DNA of 64,000 bases from Cereibacter_A azotoformans (GTDB lineage Bacteria; Pseudomonadota; Alphaproteobacteria; Rhodobacterales; Rhodobacteraceae), in assembly GCF_003050905.1 (NCBI RefSeq), contig NZ_QAOT01000007.1; one strand, given 5' to 3'. Position 1 is the first letter of the stretch. Each line of letters starts with the position of its first letter. A model generated the notes under the pieces. It had not been told where the DNA came from. It made no database searches and worked only from the letters and a program-made list of their open reading frames with translations. Shown piece after piece: positions 1 through 7,935 of the stretch. Both the position numbers and the translations under genes were made by a program.

Positions 1-316
1 GACTGCCAGACCTGTCCCATCCAGCGCCGCTGCACGAGCGGCACGGAGCGGCGGATCACCCGTTGGGAGCACGAGCACCTGATCGACGCGATGCGGGAAC
101 GCCTCGCCCGCGATCCCCGACCCGATGACGCTCCGGCGCCGCACGGTCGAGCATGTCTTCGGCACCCTCAAGGCCAGGATGGGCACGACCCATTTCCTGA
201 CGCGGCGTCTGAAGAACGTCCGGACGGAGATGGCGCTGAACGTGCTGGCCTACAACATGAAGCGGATGATCTCGTTGATCGGTGCCCGGCGCCTGATGGA
301 GGCGATTCCCGGCTGA
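1..316 (+). pseudogene. IS1182-like transposase, 3' fragment with frameshift
   Basis: The window opens inside a transposase. Frame 1 reads a Cys-x2-Cys...Cys segment and an ITRWEHEHLIDAMRERLA stretch, as found before the C-terminal catalytic block of IS1182-type DDE transposases. Near 118-125 the reading shifts to frame 2, which continues MTLRRRTVEHVFGTLK, the FL.RRLKNVRTEM block and LAYNMKRM up to the stop at 314-316. The two halves of one protein in two frames show a single-base indel, so this is inactive. The 5' part lies outside the window. About 165 nt of non-coding DNA, probably the element's end, follow up to 481. The family assignment is from motif memory. Confidence 0.72.
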
Positions 317-481
317 TCGGCGGAAACGAGCGCCGCTATTTGCAACGAGGAGCCCCACGCGGCTCCTGCCGCCGCCGAACCATCCCCCAGATCCGCTTGC
401 CGGAAATCCCACCCTACAGGGCGCAGGGCCGTTCCTAACGAACGTCAGGCCGGGAGTTTCCACACAGCCTCGGCCCGTCGC

Positions 482-737
482 ATGAAGCATCGCCCCTGCC
501 CGCCTGAGCAGAACGACCTCTTCCGGCCGCGTCTCGTCGACATGATCGACATGCGTCACGAGCTGGTCACGTTGGCGGGGCTGATCGACTGGGAGTTCTT
601 CGATCGGGAATGGGCGGGGTTCTTCCCCTCCATCACCGGGCGTCCGGCGACCTCGCCGCGGCTCGTGGCGGGGCTGCTCTACCTCAAGCACCCCTTCCGG
701 CTTTCGGACGAAGCCGTCGTCGCGCGGTGGGTGGAGA
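482..737 (+). pseudogene. IS5-family transposase N-terminal fragment
   Basis: About 85 codons encode an N-terminal transposase domain (DUF772 type): WEFFDREWAGFFPS, the TGRPATSPRLVAGLLYLKH block and LSDEAVVARWVE. In intact relatives the protein continues with an aromatic/Asn-rich segment and a DDE core. Here homology stops exactly where the GGCGTTGTTGCAGAAC inverted repeat of the next element begins at 738. The remainder of the gene is not found on the far side of that element, so this is a truncated remnant rather than a simple insertion that could be restored. Confidence 0.75.
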
Positions 738-1322
738 GGCGTTGTTGCAGAACTCAGGCCTGGGGCGTGACCGCCCCTTACCCACGGATGCTCATGCCAC
801 GCGGGCGATCTCGGCGGTGCCGAGGGCGTTGAAGTGGTTGATGAGGGCGATGCGGATGTGGATTTCGGCTGCCAGGCGGTCGGGGTCTCTCGCGGCGATG
901 CGCTCGCCGAAGGACTTAAGGCAGCGCATCCTGGCCTCGGCGCGGCTGCGGACGTGGTAATTCCGTCCACCGTTTCCACAACGCCCGGCCGTAGTAACGC
1001 GTGGCGCGCAGGATTTCGTTGCGGGCTCGAGCCGCGGGGCAATTCTCAGCGGCAACTTGAACAACACCTTAATCGACAAGCAGAACGGGATCGCCGCATC
1101 TGAGAAGACCGGCGGGCGCCCCGGACGGCCCTCATGCGGCGCGTGCCAAGCCATCTCCTTGTCCAGCCAGATCAGCAACGACCCGCGCCTGCGGAGCGCA
1201 GCGTTGTAGGTGGACCAGTTCGTCGTGCGGTAACGCGCGGGCTTGGGCTTGCTCATCCCATCCGTCTGACCGCATGAATTCGTGATGTGCATCCTTCACG
1301 CTCAGTGTTCTGCAACAACGCC
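738..1322 (-). mobile_element. Internally deleted IS903-group (IS5 family) element
   Basis: A 585-bp element is bounded by a perfect 16-bp inverted repeat, GGCGTTGTTGCAGAAC at 738-753 and its complement at 1307-1322. Repeats that start GGC.TTGTTGCA are typical of the IS903 group of IS5, whose full elements are about 1.05 kb. The difference is explained by loss of the middle of the transposase gene. No 9-bp target duplication is visible: the nine bases on the left (729-737) differ from those on the right (1323-1331). The left flank is an IS5-type gene and the right flank an IS110-type gene, so the copy has recombined or suffered flanking deletion since insertion. Confidence 0.8.
792..1256 (-). 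pseudogene. IS903-group transposase, central deletion and frameshift
   Basis: The N-terminus reads MSKPKPARYRTTNWSTYNAA, then RRGSLLIWLDKEMAWHAPH, RPGRPPVFSDAAI and IKVLFKLPLR, an IS903-group transposase start. After LPLR about 180 residues carrying the DDE core are missing. The sequence resumes, in a shifted frame, with the region equivalent to ARARNEILRATR.YGR, then returns to the open frame at YHVRSRAEARMRCLKSFGER and runs to the normal C-terminus FNALGTAEIARVA. The combination of deletion and frameshift means no active transposase, though the ends could be mobilised in trans by an intact relative. Confidence 0.78.
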
Positions 1323-1381
1323 CCGTGGACCTGAAAGACGTTCTTCGCGCGATCAACACCGACAGTCACAACATCCGACAT
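1323..1381 (-). pseudogene. IS110-family transposase, first ~20 codons
   Basis: Read on the minus strand from the ATG at 1379-1381, the sequence encodes MSDVVTVGVDRAKNVFQVHG. This is the characteristic start of IS110/IS1111 DEDD transposases (..VGVDLAKNVFQVHG). The reading frame runs directly into the IS903-type inverted repeat at 1322, and the rest of the gene is not in the window. A GGAA ribosome-binding stretch precedes the ATG. Upstream DNA to about 1465 is probably the non-coding left end of this element. 1382-1559 otherwise contains nothing I can support. Confidence 0.7.
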
Positions 1382-1559
1382 GGTGGTTCCTTCCTAATTG
1401 GAGCCCCGATGACAGCCCGGAAGCCGCTTCGCGCCGCGCCCGGGACAGGGGCCGTCCACCACATTAAAATGCACACCAAAGCACAGCCATGTCACCTTGA
1501 GACGGGAGGTTCCTCCAGAAGCCCCACGTGCGCGGCAGCGCTGGAACGAGATGCCGGTT

Positions 1560-1874
1560 TCAAAGTCGTCGCAGTGCCTCGGCCCGGGCAAGGGCTGTAC
1601 GGGCGGAACTGGTCCTCGACGTCCACTCCGCCGTGCACCGGGCGAGTGCCACGTTGAGCTCCGACCGGCGGCCGTCCGCCCATGCCTGGTAGGAAAGCGC
1701 AACCTGAGCCGCAGTTACCGGATCCAGGTCACTCGCCGGTAGGGCCTCCAGCGCCTTCAACCCGTCGAGGCAGCTCTGCCGCTGGCGCGCGACACGGGCA
1801 AGGTCTGCCAGACGTACGTCGAGAACCATTTGGGCCAGCTCCCGGAGACGGACAATCTCCTCCTTCTGCTTCAC
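1560..1874 (-). CDS. Small FliJ-like coiled-coil protein at the end of the flagellar export operon
   Basis: A 104-residue, highly charged and Ala/Leu-rich protein without a signal peptide (KEEIVRLRELAQMVLD at the start, ARTALARAEALRRL at the end), predicted to be mostly helical. It overlaps the flhB stop by 4 nt, so it is translationally coupled to the export genes. Its size, helical character and place suggest a FliJ-like export chaperone or stalk protein of the Rhodobacterales Fla2-type system, but I see no diagnostic motif. The stop at 1560 lies about 240 bp from the IS remnants, so the gene appears complete. Function is inferred from context. Confidence 0.6.
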   Translation of the reverse strand: MKQKEEIVRLRELAQMVLDVRLADLARVARQRQSCLDGLKALEALPASDLDPVTAAQVALSYQAWADGRRSELNVALARCTAEWTSRTSSARTALARAEALRRL

Positions 1875-2950
1875 GCTCGCACCCCTTTCATCCTGCGCCT
1901 GATCCGCTCCGAGAATCGGATGGCCGCTGCGACCGCCTTGTAATGTTCGGGACGGATCTCTTCGCCAACGCGCACGGCGGCGTGCAGCGCGCGCGCCGTC
2001 GGGGGGTCCCGATGTATCGGAACTCCGGCCTCCGCCGCCCTTTCACGGATGCGCGCGGCAATCTCGTCGGTTCCCTTGGCCACACAGAGCGGGGCGCGCC
2101 GATCCCCGCGCTTCCAGCGCAGCGCGACGGCATAATGGGTTGGATTGACCACGACCACGTCGGCGCCCGCCACATCCTGAAGCATGCGATTGGTGGCAAT
2201 CTCCATCGCCTTCTGCCGCCGCTGCGCCTTCACATGCGGATCGCCCTCGGCATCCTTGGCCTCGTCCGTAAGCTCCTTGCGCGACATCCGGTGGCGTCGG
2301 AGATGCTCGGCGCGCTGCCAGAAGTAGTCGATGAGGCCGATCCCGCCCGACAGGAGCACCACAATCGCGAGAAACTCGAGCATCAACATGAACATGCGGC
2401 CAACCGCGAGGCCCGGCGCCATCGCGAGCATGTCGAGCATCCCGGCCATGTGGAACGTGATGAAGAGCGCGAAGACCACCGCCACGAGGAGGAGCTTCAC
2501 GAGGCTCTTGGCGAACTCGAACAGGCCGTTGCGACCGAAGCGGTTGCGAAAGCCGGATACGGGCGAGATCCGCTCGGTCTTGGGAGCGAGCTTTGTCGGC
2601 GCGACGACCAGGGCCCGTTGCGCCACCAGTGCGGCGACCGCAGCGAGGGCGGGTATCGCGAAGAAGGGCAGGACGGCGAGCAGCACAGAGCCGAGCAGCC
2701 CCCCCACCTGCGGCTGAGCCTTGTCAGACAGGAGCGTCGAGAAACGGTCCGCCTGCCCAAGGAGCGAGGTGCCCATGTCTCCCATCCGCTGGATGGCGCC
2801 CTGCCCGAGGCCCAGAGCCGCAAGGAGGAGACCGCCATAGCTGGCGGCCGTCACGAGATCCTGCGACTTTGGAAGCTCGCCCTTTCGCCGCGCCTCCTCA
2901 AGCTTGCGTTGGGACGGTTCGTGCGGCTTGTCCTCGTCTCCCTCGCTCAT
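1871..2950 (-). CDS. flhB: Flagellar export switch protein FlhB
   Basis: A 359-residue inner-membrane component of the flagellar type III export gate that switches substrate class from rod/hook to filament. The N-terminus carries the conserved DKPHEPSQRKLEEARRKGE region. Four hydrophobic segments occupy roughly residues 35-205, followed by a basic cytoplasmic linker and the autocleavage motif NPTH at residues 269-272. The NPTHYAVAL context is intact, so the protein should self-cleave. The start overlaps the fliR stop by 4 nt and its stop overlaps the next small gene, within the order flhA-fliR-flhB. Confidence 0.95.
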   Translation of the reverse strand: MSEGDEDKPHEPSQRKLEEARRKGELPKSQDLVTAASYGGLLLAALGLGQGAIQRMGDMGTSLLGQADRFSTLLSDKAQPQVGGLLGSVLLAVLPFFAIPALAAVAALVAQRALVVAPTKLAPKTERISPVSGFRNRFGRNGLFEFAKSLVKLLLVAVVFALFITFHMAGMLDMLAMAPGLAVGRMFMLMLEFLAIVVLLSGGIGLIDYFWQRAEHLRRHRMSRKELTDEAKDAEGDPHVKAQRRQKAMEIATNRMLQDVAGADVVVVNPTHYAVALRWKRGDRRAPLCVAKGTDEIAARIRERAAEAGVPIHRDPPTARALHAAVRVGEEIRPEHYKAVAAAIRFSERIRRRMKGVRA

Positions 2951-3723
2951 GGCGGCGCCACGAGGGAGGGATTGTCGAGGAAATCGCCGAGCCTCGTCAC
3001 CCAGAGCCCGAGTGCAAGCGGGGCGGACAGGGCGAGCAGCACAAGCCCGCCGAATGTGAGGGCGGGCGCCCCCACAAAGAACACCATGAGTTGCGGCATG
3101 GCGCGGTTGATGATGCCGAGCGCCACGTTGAACACGAAGGACGCGGCCACGAACGGCATCGACAGCATGAAGGCGAGGGCGAAGGTGTGCACGATCAGGT
3201 GCAGGCCCCAGTCCGCCACGTCACCCGCGACCGGAAGACGCGCCGCGGGCAGGAGGTCATAGGACAGGATCAGAAACTCGGCCAGGCGCACATGCAGGCC
3301 TCCCGCAACCGCGATCGCGAGACCGGCGAGCGTCAGGACGTTGCCGATGACGGGCTGCGGCTCGCCCGACGGCGATCCGAACATCTGGGACAGCGACACG
3401 GCCTGGGCCGCGACGGTGCCGGCCGTCTGCAACGCCAGCACGAAGAGCCGCAAGGAGATCCCGAGAACGAGGCCGATCGCGGCCTCGATTCCGAGGGCCA
3501 CCGGCGAGCCGTCGAAGGCGGGCACCCGGTCACTCACGGCCGGGAAGACGATGGCGGTGAAGGCAAGGGCGATGGTCAGCCGCACGCGGGCCGGCAGCGT
3601 CATCTCTCCGAAGGCGGGCAGCAGGGCCATGGCGGCTCCGACCCGGATGAAGACCAGAAAGCCCGCCCGGAACAGGTCCTGGACCATCAGGGTCAGCTCG
3701 GTGGCCTGTTCAAACAGGGTCAT
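2947..3723 (-). CDS. fliR: Flagellar export gate protein FliR
   Basis: A 258-residue polytopic membrane protein with about six hydrophobic helices. It forms part of the FliPQR export gate at the base of the flagellar hook-basal body. Diagnostic stretches include the first helix with FIRVGAAMALLPAFGE, the QTAGTVAAQAVSLSQMF segment and the NRAMPQLMVFFVG motif near residue 205. Length matches the family. It overlaps flhA by 4 nt upstream and flhB by 4 nt downstream. fliP and fliQ are not in the window. Confidence 0.95.
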   Translation of the reverse strand: MTLFEQATELTLMVQDLFRAGFLVFIRVGAAMALLPAFGEMTLPARVRLTIALAFTAIVFPAVSDRVPAFDGSPVALGIEAAIGLVLGISLRLFVLALQTAGTVAAQAVSLSQMFGSPSGEPQPVIGNVLTLAGLAIAVAGGLHVRLAEFLILSYDLLPAARLPVAGDVADWGLHLIVHTFALAFMLSMPFVAASFVFNVALGIINRAMPQLMVFFVGAPALTFGGLVLLALSAPLALGLWVTRLGDFLDNPSLVAPP

Positions 3724-5789
3724 GCCGGCACGATGGCGACCATCGACGCGCGCGCTTCGGTGCCGATCTCGTCGTAGGACAGCACCGGCACCCTCAGACC
3801 CTTGGCCGCCGCCACGGCCCGGACGAAGCGGCGCCGCAGGGTCGAGGTGACCAGCGCGGGCTGGATGCCGCTGTCAGCCGCGCGCGCGAGCTTTTCGGCC
3901 AGGCCGTTCGCCAGCCGGCTGAAGGCCTCGGGCGGAAGGGCCACGTCGCGAAGGCCGCGACTGCCCTCGATCTGGTAGGTGGTAAAGGTCTTCTCCCACT
4001 CGGGCGCCAGCTGGATGAGTGGAATGGTCCCGTCCTCGCGCTTCAGTTCGGCCACGATCTGGAAGCCGAGCCGCTGGCGCACATGCTCGCAGATGTCCTC
4101 AGGCGCCGTCAGGGCCCGAGCCTCGGCGATCGCCTCGAGGATCAGCGGAAGGTTGCGGATCGAGACGCGCTCCTCGAGCAGGAGGCGCAGCACCGCCAGC
4201 AGCAGATCGACCGGCACACGATCGGGGACGAGTTCATCCAGGAGGCGGCGGTTGGCGTCGGCCCTCGCCCGGTCCGAGAGGTTGACGAACTCGTCGAGGA
4301 GCCGCCGCAGCCCCTTGAGCGTCAGCAGCCGCGCCAGGTTTCCCTTCAGCACTTCCAGCAGATGAGTTGCCAGCACCTCAGCGGGCGTCACCACGGTCAG
4401 CCCATTGAGAGCCGCTTCCTCCTGGTGATCCGCCGGAATCCACCGCGCGGGCGCGCCATAGACCGGCTCGCGGACGTCGAGGCCGTCGGGCGCATCGGCT
4501 CCTTCGGCCAGCAGGACGAGAACATGGTCGGGCATGAGGCGGTCGCGGACACGCTCCACCCCCTGAAGGCGGATCCGGTAGCTGCCGGGCGGCAGCATCG
4601 CCTCGTCCGTCACCCGGATCTCGGGCAGGATCAGGCCGAAGGCCCCGGCGATGTGGTTGCGCATGTTGTTGATCCTGGAGTCGAGCCCCGTCGCGGGATC
4701 GAGAACCATGCCCACCAGACTCGGCGCAAACTCGATATGGATGTCGTCGAAGTCGAGAACGTCGCCCAGTGGCCGCGCGCGTGGCTCCTCGACGTCCTCC
4801 GGTTCGGCGGCGAGAGCGCCCTCCTTTCCCTTGAGCCCCATGTAGGACAGCCCCGCAAGGAGCACCGCCGCGATCATGAACGGCCCGAACGGGAGACCCG
4901 GAACCAGCGCGAAGAGCGCCATGAGGAGTGCGACCGTCCCGAGCGCGCCGGGGTAACGGCCCAGTTGCTGGAAGAAGGAGACGTCCGCCGCCCCCGTGGA
5001 TCCGCCCCGTGCCAGCAGGAGCGCGGCCGCGATCGAGATGATCACGGCCGGAATCTGGCTCACCAGACCGTCGCCGATGGTCAGGATGGCGTAGGTCTCG
5101 AACGCCCGGCTCAGCGGCATGTCGTGCATGATGACGCCGGCCAGCAGCCCCACGACGATGTTCAGGGCGGTGATCAGCAGCCCGGCGACCGCATCCCCCT
5201 TCACGAACTTGGACGCCCCGTCGAGCGAGCCGAAGAAGTTGGTTTCGGCCAGTTCCTGCTCGCGCCGCCGCTTGGCCTCGGCGTGGTCGATGGCGCCTGC
5301 GGACATGTCGCTGTCGATCGCGAGCTGCTTGCCCGGCATCCCGTCGAGCGCAAAGCGGGCGCCCACCTCGGCCATGCGCCCGGCGCCCTTGGTGATCACC
5401 ACGAAATTGACGATGAGCAGGACGCAGAAGATCACCACCCCCATCATGACGCTGCCGTTCATGATGAAGCTGGCAAAGCCTTCGATGACATGGCCGGCGG
5501 CCGAGGTTCCGGTATGGCCCTCTCCGATGATGAGCTTGGTGGACGAGATGTTCAGCGACAACCGGAGCATCAGCGACGCCAGCAGGATCGTCGGAAAGGC
5601 GGAAAAGTCGAGCGGACGCTGGATGAAGAGCGTCACGGTGAACATGAGGATCGCCAGCGAGAAGGACAGGGCGAGGCCGAGGTCAAGCATCCAGGCGGGC
5701 ACCGGCAGCACCATCATGACGATGACCGCCATCAGCGCGAGGGCCAGGAGAATGGTCGGCTGGAAGAGGTCCTGTCTGGAGAAACGCAT
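3720..5789 (-). CDS. flhA: Flagellar export apparatus protein FlhA
   Basis: A 689-residue protein. The first ~320 residues hold eight transmembrane segments with the FHIPEP-type signature (VVITKGAGRMAEVGARFALD, then DGMPGKQLAIDSDMSAG). The C-terminal ~350 residues form the cytoplasmic FlhA-C ring that docks export substrates. I chose the ATG at 5787-5789 (MRFSRQDLF), which lies 4 nt after the upstream stop. An ATG 39 nt further upstream would lie inside the transglycosylase gene and add a non-conserved tail. It heads flhA-fliR-flhB-fliJ-like. The protein set and the preceding SLT gene match Rhodobacterales Fla2-type clusters (inference). Confidence 0.95.
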   Translation of the reverse strand: MRFSRQDLFQPTILLALALMAVIVMMVLPVPAWMLDLGLALSFSLAILMFTVTLFIQRPLDFSAFPTILLASLMLRLSLNISSTKLIIGEGHTGTSAAGHVIEGFASFIMNGSVMMGVVIFCVLLIVNFVVITKGAGRMAEVGARFALDGMPGKQLAIDSDMSAGAIDHAEAKRRREQELAETNFFGSLDGASKFVKGDAVAGLLITALNIVVGLLAGVIMHDMPLSRAFETYAILTIGDGLVSQIPAVIISIAAALLLARGGSTGAADVSFFQQLGRYPGALGTVALLMALFALVPGLPFGPFMIAAVLLAGLSYMGLKGKEGALAAEPEDVEEPRARPLGDVLDFDDIHIEFAPSLVGMVLDPATGLDSRINNMRNHIAGAFGLILPEIRVTDEAMLPPGSYRIRLQGVERVRDRLMPDHVLVLLAEGADAPDGLDVREPVYGAPARWIPADHQEEAALNGLTVVTPAEVLATHLLEVLKGNLARLLTLKGLRRLLDEFVNLSDRARADANRRLLDELVPDRVPVDLLLAVLRLLLEERVSIRNLPLILEAIAEARALTAPEDICEHVRQRLGFQIVAELKREDGTIPLIQLAPEWEKTFTTYQIEGSRGLRDVALPPEAFSRLANGLAEKLARAADSGIQPALVTSTLRRRFVRAVAAAKGLRVPVLSYDEIGTEARASMVAIVPA

Positions 5790-5793
5790 CGTG

Positions 5794-6483
5794 TCAGTTC
5801 CCGAACAAGGCACCAAGAGGGGCGGCATCCAGCGGCACCAGCGAGCCCCTGCCCCGCAGCGCGCCGCTTGTCAGAAGCGGATAACGGTTGACGTGGAGGG
5901 CGGCCGGCTGGACCGCCGGGCCCCGGGGCACGCCGGCGAGCAGGGTGTCGAAGCGCGCCCGGTACCGATCGGCATGTTCGGGAGTGGCGGAGTGATAGGC
6001 CCCCGCGGCCATCGACCAGTCGGCCGATCGCTCTCGAAGCCGAAGCATGTAGTGCGCGGCATAGAGGGCGTTTGCCTGAGGGTCGAACATCTCATGCACG
6101 GAGGCGAAACCGTCCGCATGCCACCTGTGATTGATCTGAAAGCAGCCGACATCGAGGTTCCGCCTCCCGGCCAGAAGGACCTGCTTCACGAAGCCTTCCG
6201 CCTCGGCCCGGGTGGAGAACCAGTGGCTTTCACCGGCCAGGTTCACGGCCCAGGGCCAGGGGCGCAGCGCGCCTTCCGCCGAACGGCGGCCGGTCTCGGC
6301 CAGCGTGATCGCCTGAAGAACCTCCTCGGGCACCCCGGTTGCGCGGGCGGCGCGTCGTGCGGCCTCTTCGCAGAGCCCGGCGTCGTCGCCGCCACGCATC
6401 AGGGCATGCGCGGCGGAGGCCGGTTGGCTCAGGATGGCCAGAAGGCCGAGGAGGATGGCCCGCGCGGGGCCGGAGAGATCCAT
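5794..6483 (-). CDS. Secreted SLT-domain lytic transglycosylase, flagellum-associated
   Basis: A 229-residue protein with a signal peptide (hydrophobic residues ~8-25 ending SQPASAAHA) and a lysozyme-like SLT domain. The likely catalytic Glu63 is in TLAETGRRS, followed by the GCFQINHRWH motif and the AAHYMLRL and AAGAYHSATPEHA segments. Such enzymes cleave the peptidoglycan glycan strand to open a passage for the flagellar rod. It is first in the operon and 4 nt from flhA, which supports a dedicated flagellar role. On the minus strand its upstream region carries a GTAACCCTTTACCA stretch discussed under findings. Confidence 0.88.
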   Translation of the reverse strand: MDLSGPARAILLGLLAILSQPASAAHALMRGGDDAGLCEEAARRAARATGVPEEVLQAITLAETGRRSAEGALRPWPWAVNLAGESHWFSTRAEAEGFVKQVLLAGRRNLDVGCFQINHRWHADGFASVHEMFDPQANALYAAHYMLRLRERSADWSMAAGAYHSATPEHADRYRARFDTLLAGVPRGPAVQPAALHVNRYPLLTSGALRGRGSLVPLDAAPLGALFGN

Positions 6484-6599
6484 GCGAGGCTCCAGTGACT
6501 CACGATGAGGGCACTATGGAGCGCGAATCTTGGTAAAGGGTTACGGGCCTCCGCGAGAGGGGCCTGTTGCTGCCCGGCAGCCTCAGCCGGGGCTGCGAC

Positions 6600-6618
6600 C
6601 GGGCGTGTGGAACGCCCG
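6600..6618 (-). terminator. Candidate hairpin downstream of xylA
   Basis: A 7-bp perfect stem (CGGGCGT/ACGCCCG) with a 5-nt loop, 16 nt past the xylA stop and before the flagellar operon promoter region. There is no T-run on the transcript, so intrinsic termination is uncertain. Confidence 0.3.
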
Positions 6619-6633
6619 ATCGCGCGTCCGTCC

Positions 6634-7935
6634 TCAGACGAAGCGGTTCCAGAGGTTCTCGAGACGCTCCTGCCGGCCCGAGCGGGGCTGGGGGTTGATG
6701 TCCTCGGCCAGAACGCGGGCCTCGATCTCTTCGAGCGACGAGGAGAGCATCGCCTTCGCCTCGGGCGTCTCCCATCCCGCATAGCGGTCTGCACGGGCCC
6801 GTTCCAGGCTGCCGTCCTCGTAAAGACGAGCTGCGGCCTTCAGGGCACGGGCGCAGGTGTCCATCCCCCCGACATGCGCGAGGATCAGATCCTCGGGATC
6901 GAGGCTCTGGCGACGGATCTTCGCGTCGAAATTCGTGCCTCCGGTGGTGAAACCGCCCGCCCTCAGCACCTCGTAATAGGCCAGCGCCATCTCGGGGTGG
7001 TTGTTGGGGAACTGGTCGGTGTCCCAGCCCGACTGGTAATCGTTGCGGTTCATGTCGATCGAGCCGAGGATGCCAAGGCTCGCCGCCAGCGCCAGTTCGT
7101 GCTCGAAGCTGTGGCCGGCCAGGATCGCGTGCCCCTGCTCGACGTTGAGCTTCACCTCGTTCTCCAGCCCGAACCGCTTCAGGAAGCCGTAAACCGTTGC
7201 CACATCATAGTCATACTGGTGCTTGGACGGCTCCTGCGGCTTGGGCTCGATCAGGATCGTGCCCTCGAAGCCGATCTTGTACTTGTAGTCCACGACCATC
7301 TGCAGGAAGCGGCCGGCCTGCTCGGCCTCGCGCTTGAGATCGGTGTTCAACAGGGTCTCGTAGCCCTCGCGCCCGCCCCAGAGGACGTAGTTCGCCCCGC
7401 CGAGCTTCTTCGTGGCGTCCATGCAGGCCTTCACCGTCGCCGCCGACCAGGCGAAGACATCCGGGTCCGGGTTGGTCGCGGCGCCCGACATGAAGCGGCG
7501 GTGCGAGAAGAGGTTGGCCGTGCCCCAGAGCAGCCGGGTCTTCGACCTCTCCATCCTGGCGCCGATGTGATCCACGATCGCCTCGAGGTTGCGCTTGCTT
7601 TCGGCGAAGGTCGCGCCCTCGGGACGGATGTCGGCATCGTGGAAGCAGAAGAAGGGCGCGCCGAGGATCTCGAACATCTCGAAGGCCACGTCGGCCTTCA
7701 TCCGCGCCAGATCGAGCGTGTCGCCGAACCACGGCCGCTCGAGGGTCTGCGCGCCGAACGGATCGCCGCCCGGCCAGGCAAAGCTGTGCCACCAGGCAAC
7801 GGCGAAGCGCAGATGATCCTCCATCCGCTTGCCGAGGATCACCTCGTCCGGGTTGTAGTGGCGGAAGGCAAACTCGTTGGAGGAGCCTTCGCCCTCGTAG
7901 CGGATCTGCGGGATACCGGCGAAGAAGTCGGTCAT
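6634..7935 (-). CDS. xylA: Xylose isomerase
   Basis: A 433-residue enzyme converting D-xylose to D-xylulose. Family motifs: the WWHSFAWPGGDPFG block near residue 50, the FCFHDADIRPEG active-site segment with catalytic His99, the NYVLWGGREGYETLLNT block, ILIEPKPQEPSKHQYD (metal and substrate ligands) and the SIDMNRNDYQSGWDTDQFP metal-binding segment. I chose MTDFFAGIPQI with ATG at 7933-7935. The open frame extends far upstream but only as a shadow of xylB. The start overlaps the xylB stop by 4 nt. It is the last gene of xylFHGBA. Confidence 0.97.
   Translation of the reverse strand: MTDFFAGIPQIRYEGEGSSNEFAFRHYNPDEVILGKRMEDHLRFAVAWWHSFAWPGGDPFGAQTLERPWFGDTLDLARMKADVAFEMFEILGAPFFCFHDADIRPEGATFAESKRNLEAIVDHIGARMERSKTRLLWGTANLFSHRRFMSGAATNPDPDVFAWSAATVKACMDATKKLGGANYVLWGGREGYETLLNTDLKREAEQAGRFLQMVVDYKYKIGFEGTILIEPKPQEPSKHQYDYDVATVYGFLKRFGLENEVKLNVEQGHAILAGHSFEHELALAASLGILGSIDMNRNDYQSGWDTDQFPNNHPEMALAYYEVLRAGGFTTGGTNFDAKIRRQSLDPEDLILAHVGGMDTCARALKAAARLYEDGSLERARADRYAGWETPEAKAMLSSSLEEIEARVLAEDINPQPRSGRQERLENLWNRFV

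Noticed and set aside
56..1042. Long minus-strand ORF across the IS region (328 residues).
   Set aside because: It crosses three different insertion-sequence fragments, is Arg/Pro-rich with no family motifs and is a high-GC shadow frame.
1340..1480. Plus-strand small ORF beginning VDLKDVLRAINTDSHN as a possible gene.
   Set aside because: Its complement is the N-terminus of an IS110-type transposase, which explains the stretch.
1682..3262. 526-residue plus-strand ORF opposite flhB and fliR.
   Set aside because: It is antisense to clear flagellar genes, is low complexity (His/Arg/Glu-rich) and has no ribosome-binding site or recognisable domain.
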